Program-made: the position numbers and the translations under genes | Notes under the pieces: generated by a model | Seen by the model: the letters and a program-made list of their open reading frames with translations, nothing else | Database searches by the model: none | What the model was told of the DNA's origin: nothing | Assembly: GCA_002479035.1 (NCBI GenBank) | Contig: DLLA01000099.1 | Coordinates: forward strand, 12,323-28,543 | Length of the DNA: 16,221 nucleotides | Direction of reading: 5' to 3' | From: Bacteroidales bacterium UBA7574 | GTDB taxonomy: Bacteria; Bacteroidota; Bacteroidia; Bacteroidales; Paludibacteraceae | In this document: one piece after another, positions 13,210 through 16,221 of the stretch | Position numbering within the stretch: position 1 is the stretch's first letter | How the letters are laid out: each line of letters begins with the position of its first letter

Positions 13210-15765
13210 CTACTTGATGGTGACGTCAACCTTGAAGTTGAACATACGTCCCGTGAGGTAGTTGGGACTTGCCCACTGCTGTCCGTTGGCGGCTGTGACC
13301 CAGTAGTAACTGTTCACGTTCTTCCACCCGATGAGGTTGAAGACCTCAAACTGCACGCTCCAACAGTCCACATGACGCGATTTTCGCATCCATTTGTCGG
13401 TAGTGGCGGAGAATGTGCGGCTGGCACCTATATCCATACGCATGTAGTCCTTCATGTGTCCGAGATAGCGCATCTTCTCGTTGCGCGGGTAGCCGAAAGG
13501 CAAGCCCTCGCTGTAGATGTATTTGAGGTGCACCTTGTACTGCGGCAGGCGCGGGATATAGTCCTGAAAGTACATGGTGAGGCTGTAGCGCTGCTCCTGC
13601 GGCGTGGGGAACCAGCCGAGGTTGTTGACATCATCGAGCAGGTGCATACGGCTGCGCATGGTGGAGAAACTAATCCATGTGTCCGCCCCGGGCACCAGTT
13701 CGCCATACAGTTTCATATCGAGTCCGATGGTATATCCGCGGCTGTCGTTGATGCCGGAATAGCGCACCCGCACGTTGTCCACGGTGTAACTCTCCATACG
13801 GTCGATGAGTTTGCTGTAGGCTTCGGCGGTGAACTTGAACGGTCTGCCCCACGCGCGGAAGTAGTAGTCCGCTCCCATGACGAGTTGCCACGAGCGTTGG
13901 GCTTTCAACTTGTCGTTGATATGTACGTAGGAGACACCGTTGTCGTCGGTAATGGTTTGCCGCAACTCTTTGTAGAAGGGGGCTTGATAGTAGAGTCCGG
14001 TGGCTACGCGGAAGGTGAAGTCCTGTTTCCAACCGGGCATCCACGTGACGCTGACGCGCGGACTGGGCAGTATCTCGTTGGTCTTGCTCCACCAGTTGAA
14101 CCGCATACCCGCTGTGAGCAGCACCTTGCCATGGTTGGTGGACCAGCGATAGGTGTCCTGTGCGTAGGCTTGCAGCCGTCCGCTGAGCATACGGGTAGTG
14201 CCTTTCAGGGCATAGTAGAGAGCCATCTCGGCGTCTTCGTTGGGGAGGCTGTAGCCCATGGAATCACGCCATTCCCACTCGCTGATACGGTCGCTAATCA
14301 GTTCCATCTGCCCGCTGATGCCCCACCGCAGGGCATTGGCTCCGCGTTTCCACTCGCCCGTATGTGCCAAGGTCACCATACCTGCCTGCAAAGTATTGCG
14401 GGCGTGCTCGTGGAACTTACCCGTGCCCAGCACGCCGCCCGAGTTCACGTCACCACTCACACTCTCGCCGCGATTGGTAGTGCCCTTCTGCCCGTCGGAT
14501 GACTGCTCGCTGAGCACGTACTCGCTGCTGATGTCATAAGTCTCCTGCTCGTGGGTATAGAAGCCGCTCAGGTCGAAGCCTATCTGCACTTCTTTGCTCA
14601 CTTTGCCCTCTGCACTCAGTGCCGCAAAGGCGGTGCGGAACATATCTTTCTCCTGCCCCTCGTACCAGATGGTCTTGTTCATCGCCTGCTGCTGCGTGCC
14701 GAAACTGCTACTCGAACTGTCGGGAATGAACTCGTAACTGTTCTGGCTGAAGTTGCCCAACAACCGCATAGTCCAATTGTGCATATCTTGGGAGACGACG
14801 CGGCTCGCGTCGTCAAGGTGTACTCGTGCATTGCGCATTGGCTTTAGCCGCCACGTCATTTGCGTCTGATAGTCAATGAAGTTGGGATTGTAGTTGCCTT
14901 TGGTGTCCAATGCGCCCAGCATATAGCGCGAAGTCTTGTAGCGGATACTGTGCATCTGGCTCTGCACGGAGTCGCCCCAACCCACGTAAGCATTGGCACC
15001 CAACAGGCTGAGACTCAGGTGCGACTCTAATCGGGTGGGGCGTTTGTAGCGTATGTCGAGCACCGACGACATCTTGTCGCCGTACTGTGCATCGAAGCCG
15101 CCCGCCGAGAACTCCACGCTCTCCACCATATCGGGGTTCACGAAACTCAGTCCCTCCTGCTGACCGCTGCGCAACAGCAGAGGACGGTGCACCTCCAACC
15201 CGTTGACATACACCGAGTTCTCGTCGAAACTGCCGCCACGCACGTTGTACTGGCTGCTCATCTCGTTGTTCTGCCTTACGCCTGCGAACGTGACCAGCAT
15301 ATTCTCTATTCCTCCCCCCGTAGCATCGGGCATCAGCCGTGCCGCGCCCACATCGCCTCTGTCCATGGTGCCCGTCTGCCGTTGGATGCCGCGCACCGTG
15401 ATTTCGGCGAGCAACTCCTCGTTGGTAGGCAGTACCACATTGATACCTATCACATCGCGCGTGGTGAACACCTGCTGCCGGATGGTCTCATAACCCACCA
15501 TCGAATAGACGAGCACCACCGTGTCCGTCATCGCGATATGCAGGTCGTAGTAGCCGTTGAGGTTGGTGGTGGTGCCAATGGGGTTACCGCTGTCGGTCAG
15601 GCCCTCCACATACACATTGGCAAGTTCTATACCGCGGTTGTCGCTATCCAACACATACCCGAACACCCGCACCGCACGATGGGAAGCCGTGATGTGGAGA
15701 GTTCCCGCTATCAGCAGGAACAGAGTGAGCCATATATATATATAGGTGTGCCTGGTGCCAGACAT
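13210..15765 (-). CDS. TonB-dependent receptor with carboxypeptidase-regulatory-like N-domain
   Basis: The protein has 851 residues from the ATG at 15765. The frame is open to another ATG at 15822, but that codon is part of the promoter's -33 element, so it would not be in the transcript. From 15765 there is a basic start and a hydrophobic signal segment (about residues 8-27). Then comes a beta-sandwich domain (VRVFGYVLDSDNRGIELANVYV to about residue 120), and a plug with QYNVRGGSFDENSVYVNGLE. The rest is the 22-strand barrel, ending in FNFKVDVTIK. Such receptors take up metal chelates, vitamins or glycans across the outer membrane with energy from TonB. No SusD partner lies adjacent, and the substrate is not clear. 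No terminator separates it from the convergent invertase gene. It has its own promoter, just after the aldehyde dehydrogenase gene. Confidence 0.92.
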   Translation of the reverse strand: MSGTRHTYIYIWLTLFLLIAGTLHITASHRAVRVFGYVLDSDNRGIELANVYVEGLTDSGNPIGTTTNLNGYYDLHIAMTDTVVLVYSMVGYETIRQQVFTTRDVIGINVVLPTNEELLAEITVRGIQRQTGTMDRGDVGAARLMPDATGGGIENMLVTFAGVRQNNEMSSQYNVRGGSFDENSVYVNGLEVHRPLLLRSGQQEGLSFVNPDMVESVEFSAGGFDAQYGDKMSSVLDIRYKRPTRLESHLSLSLLGANAYVGWGDSVQSQMHSIRYKTSRYMLGALDTKGNYNPNFIDYQTQMTWRLKPMRNARVHLDDASRVVSQDMHNWTMRLLGNFSQNSYEFIPDSSSSSFGTQQQAMNKTIWYEGQEKDMFRTAFAALSAEGKVSKEVQIGFDLSGFYTHEQETYDISSEYVLSEQSSDGQKGTTNRGESVSGDVNSGGVLGTGKFHEHARNTLQAGMVTLAHTGEWKRGANALRWGISGQMELISDRISEWEWRDSMGYSLPNEDAEMALYYALKGTTRMLSGRLQAYAQDTYRWSTNHGKVLLTAGMRFNWWSKTNEILPSPRVSVTWMPGWKQDFTFRVATGLYYQAPFYKELRQTITDDNGVSYVHINDKLKAQRSWQLVMGADYYFRAWGRPFKFTAEAYSKLIDRMESYTVDNVRVRYSGINDSRGYTIGLDMKLYGELVPGADTWISFSTMRSRMHLLDDVNNLGWFPTPQEQRYSLTMYFQDYIPRLPQYKVHLKYIYSEGLPFGYPRNEKMRYLGHMKDYMRMDIGASRTFSATTDKWMRKSRHVDCWSVQFEVFNLIGWKNVNSYYWVTAANGQQWASPNYLTGRMFNFKVDVTIK

Positions 15766-15846
15766 GTGCCCAATGGTTAGCAAACAACTTGCAAAGTTAC
15801 GTTTTTTTTCTTGGCTGTGCAAACAGGAGATGATTTGGGCATGTCT
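15760..15846. repeat. Imperfect inverted repeat around the TonB receptor promoter
   Basis: AGACATGTGCCCAA (15760-15773) faces TTGGGCATGTCT (15835-15846). Each half of the right arm matches the left (AGACATG and TGCCCAA), but the left arm has two extra bases between them. The 61 bases between the arms hold the receptor promoter. The left arm contains the receptor start codon; the right arm ends 4 bases before the aldehyde dehydrogenase stop. The indel weakens the case for a recombination site. Confidence 0.3.
15792..15822 (-). promoter_or_regulatory. Promoter of the TonB-dependent receptor
   Basis: On the minus strand TTG (15822-15820) and TAACTTTG (15799-15792) are separated by 20 bases. Transcription should start near 15785, leaving a leader of about 20 bases before the ATG at 15765. 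Confidence 0.75.
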
Positions 15847-15849
15847 CCG

Positions 15850-16221
15850 TTATGGCACCAACCGTTTCACCCATTTGAACAGGCGATAGGGCATATAGCG
15901 GAAAGGCATGTCAATCCATGTGGGCGTGGTGACAATGGCACGTCGATGGCTGAAAACCAAGTAACTGTCCTTGCCATGGTATGCCGACATGCCCGAGTTG
16001 CCCACCCCGCCAAAAGGCAGGTGGTGGTTGGCAATGTGCATGATAGTGTCGTTGATGCAGGTGCCTCCCGCTGAGGTGTGGCGCAAAATATGCTTGCTTT
16101 GAGTGCCGAAATAGTAGAGGGCAAGGGGCTTCTCACGATGGGTAACAAAGGTGATAACTTCTTCCAACTCATTGAAAATCAGTACAGGAAAGATAGGACC
16201 GAATATCTCCTCTTGCATTAG
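15850..16221 (-). CDS. Aldehyde dehydrogenase, class-3 (ALDH3)-like, C-terminal part only
   Basis: The frame runs off the right edge, so only the last ~123 residues are present. EEIFGPIFPVL, LALYYFG, a SAGGTCINDT strand, and LPFGGVGNSGMSAYHGK followed by a FSHRR-type segment match the end of NAD(P)-dependent aldehyde dehydrogenases, especially the class-3 fatty-aldehyde type. A hydrophobic/basic tail (FRYMPYRLFKWVKRLVP) fits membrane-associated class-3 members. The catalytic Cys and general-base Glu lie beyond the window. The enzyme oxidises aldehydes to acids in the cytoplasm; the substrate is not given by this fragment. It ends 28 bases before the -33 element of the TonB receptor promoter on the same strand, so read-through into that gene is possible. 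Confidence 0.88.
   Translation of the reverse strand, partial: LMQEEIFGPIFPVLIFNELEEVITFVTHREKPLALYYFGTQSKHILRHTSAGGTCINDTIMHIANHHLPFGGVGNSGMSAYHGKDSYLVFSHRRAIVTTPTWIDMPFRYMPYRLFKWVKRLVP

Noticed and set aside
13372..14502. Long plus-strand open frame of 376 codons inside the TonB receptor gene
   Set aside because: It lies antisense to a clear receptor reading frame, has a composition typical of an opposite-strand shadow, and shows no domain or signal.
15766..15822. Upstream ATG at 15822 for the TonB receptor
   Set aside because: The codon is part of the -33 element of the receptor promoter, so it should not be transcribed from it.

Overview
The window looks like a chromosomal segment of a Bacteroidales bacterium, a lineage that carries the type IX secretion system (T9SS). 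The evidence is threefold. Six promoters match the Bacteroidetes consensus (-33 TTG, -7 TAnnTTTG). Two secreted proteins have choice-of-anchor J domains, one of them with a clear T9SS C-terminal sorting domain. There is also a TonB-dependent receptor with an N-terminal carboxypeptidase-regulatory-like domain and an Mpi-type serine invertase. I cannot resolve the genus; Prevotellaceae- or Paludibacteraceae-like lineages fit. No rRNA, tRNA, CRISPR array, transposase or prophage genes were seen.

Layout, left to right. (1) 2-1978: the 3' end of a large T9SS-exported surface protein, closed by a strong terminator. (2) 2252-3415: rmuC, tail to tail with (3) a minus-strand operon (5688-3419) of a family-10-like secreted glycoside hydrolase and a metal-chelate/cobalamin-type substrate-binding lipoprotein. 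(4) A divergent promoter region (5713-5760), whose two promoters overlap, also drives a plus-strand pair: a NifU-like Fe-S scaffold and a GGGtGRT-family protein (5879-7595), ending in a terminator. (5) 7724-10366: mutS, followed by a 73-bp tandem repeat. (6) 10726-10998: a small lipoprotein. (7) 12235-11249, minus strand: a secreted choice-of-anchor J protein. (8) 12580-13203: the Mpi-like invertase, tail to tail with (9) a TonB-dependent receptor (15765-13210). (10) 16221-15850: the C-terminal part of a class-3-like aldehyde dehydrogenase.

The most interesting part is 12236-12580. The promoter of the secreted protein at 12235-11249 is enclosed by a perfect 11-bp inverted repeat (12277-12287 and 12373-12383), and the next gene is an invertase of the family that flips promoters in Bacteroides fragilis. 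In the orientation read here the promoter faces the secreted protein (ON). After inversion it would face the invertase, which has no recognisable promoter of its own. Between this segment and the invertase lies an imperfect 11-bp-period repeat array. Together they could form a self-contained phase-variation switch in which invertase expression depends on switch state. This is an inference from sequence layout and is not shown directly.

The NifU-like/GGGtGRT pair is a second point of interest: two translationally linked, cysteine-bearing proteins without an established function.
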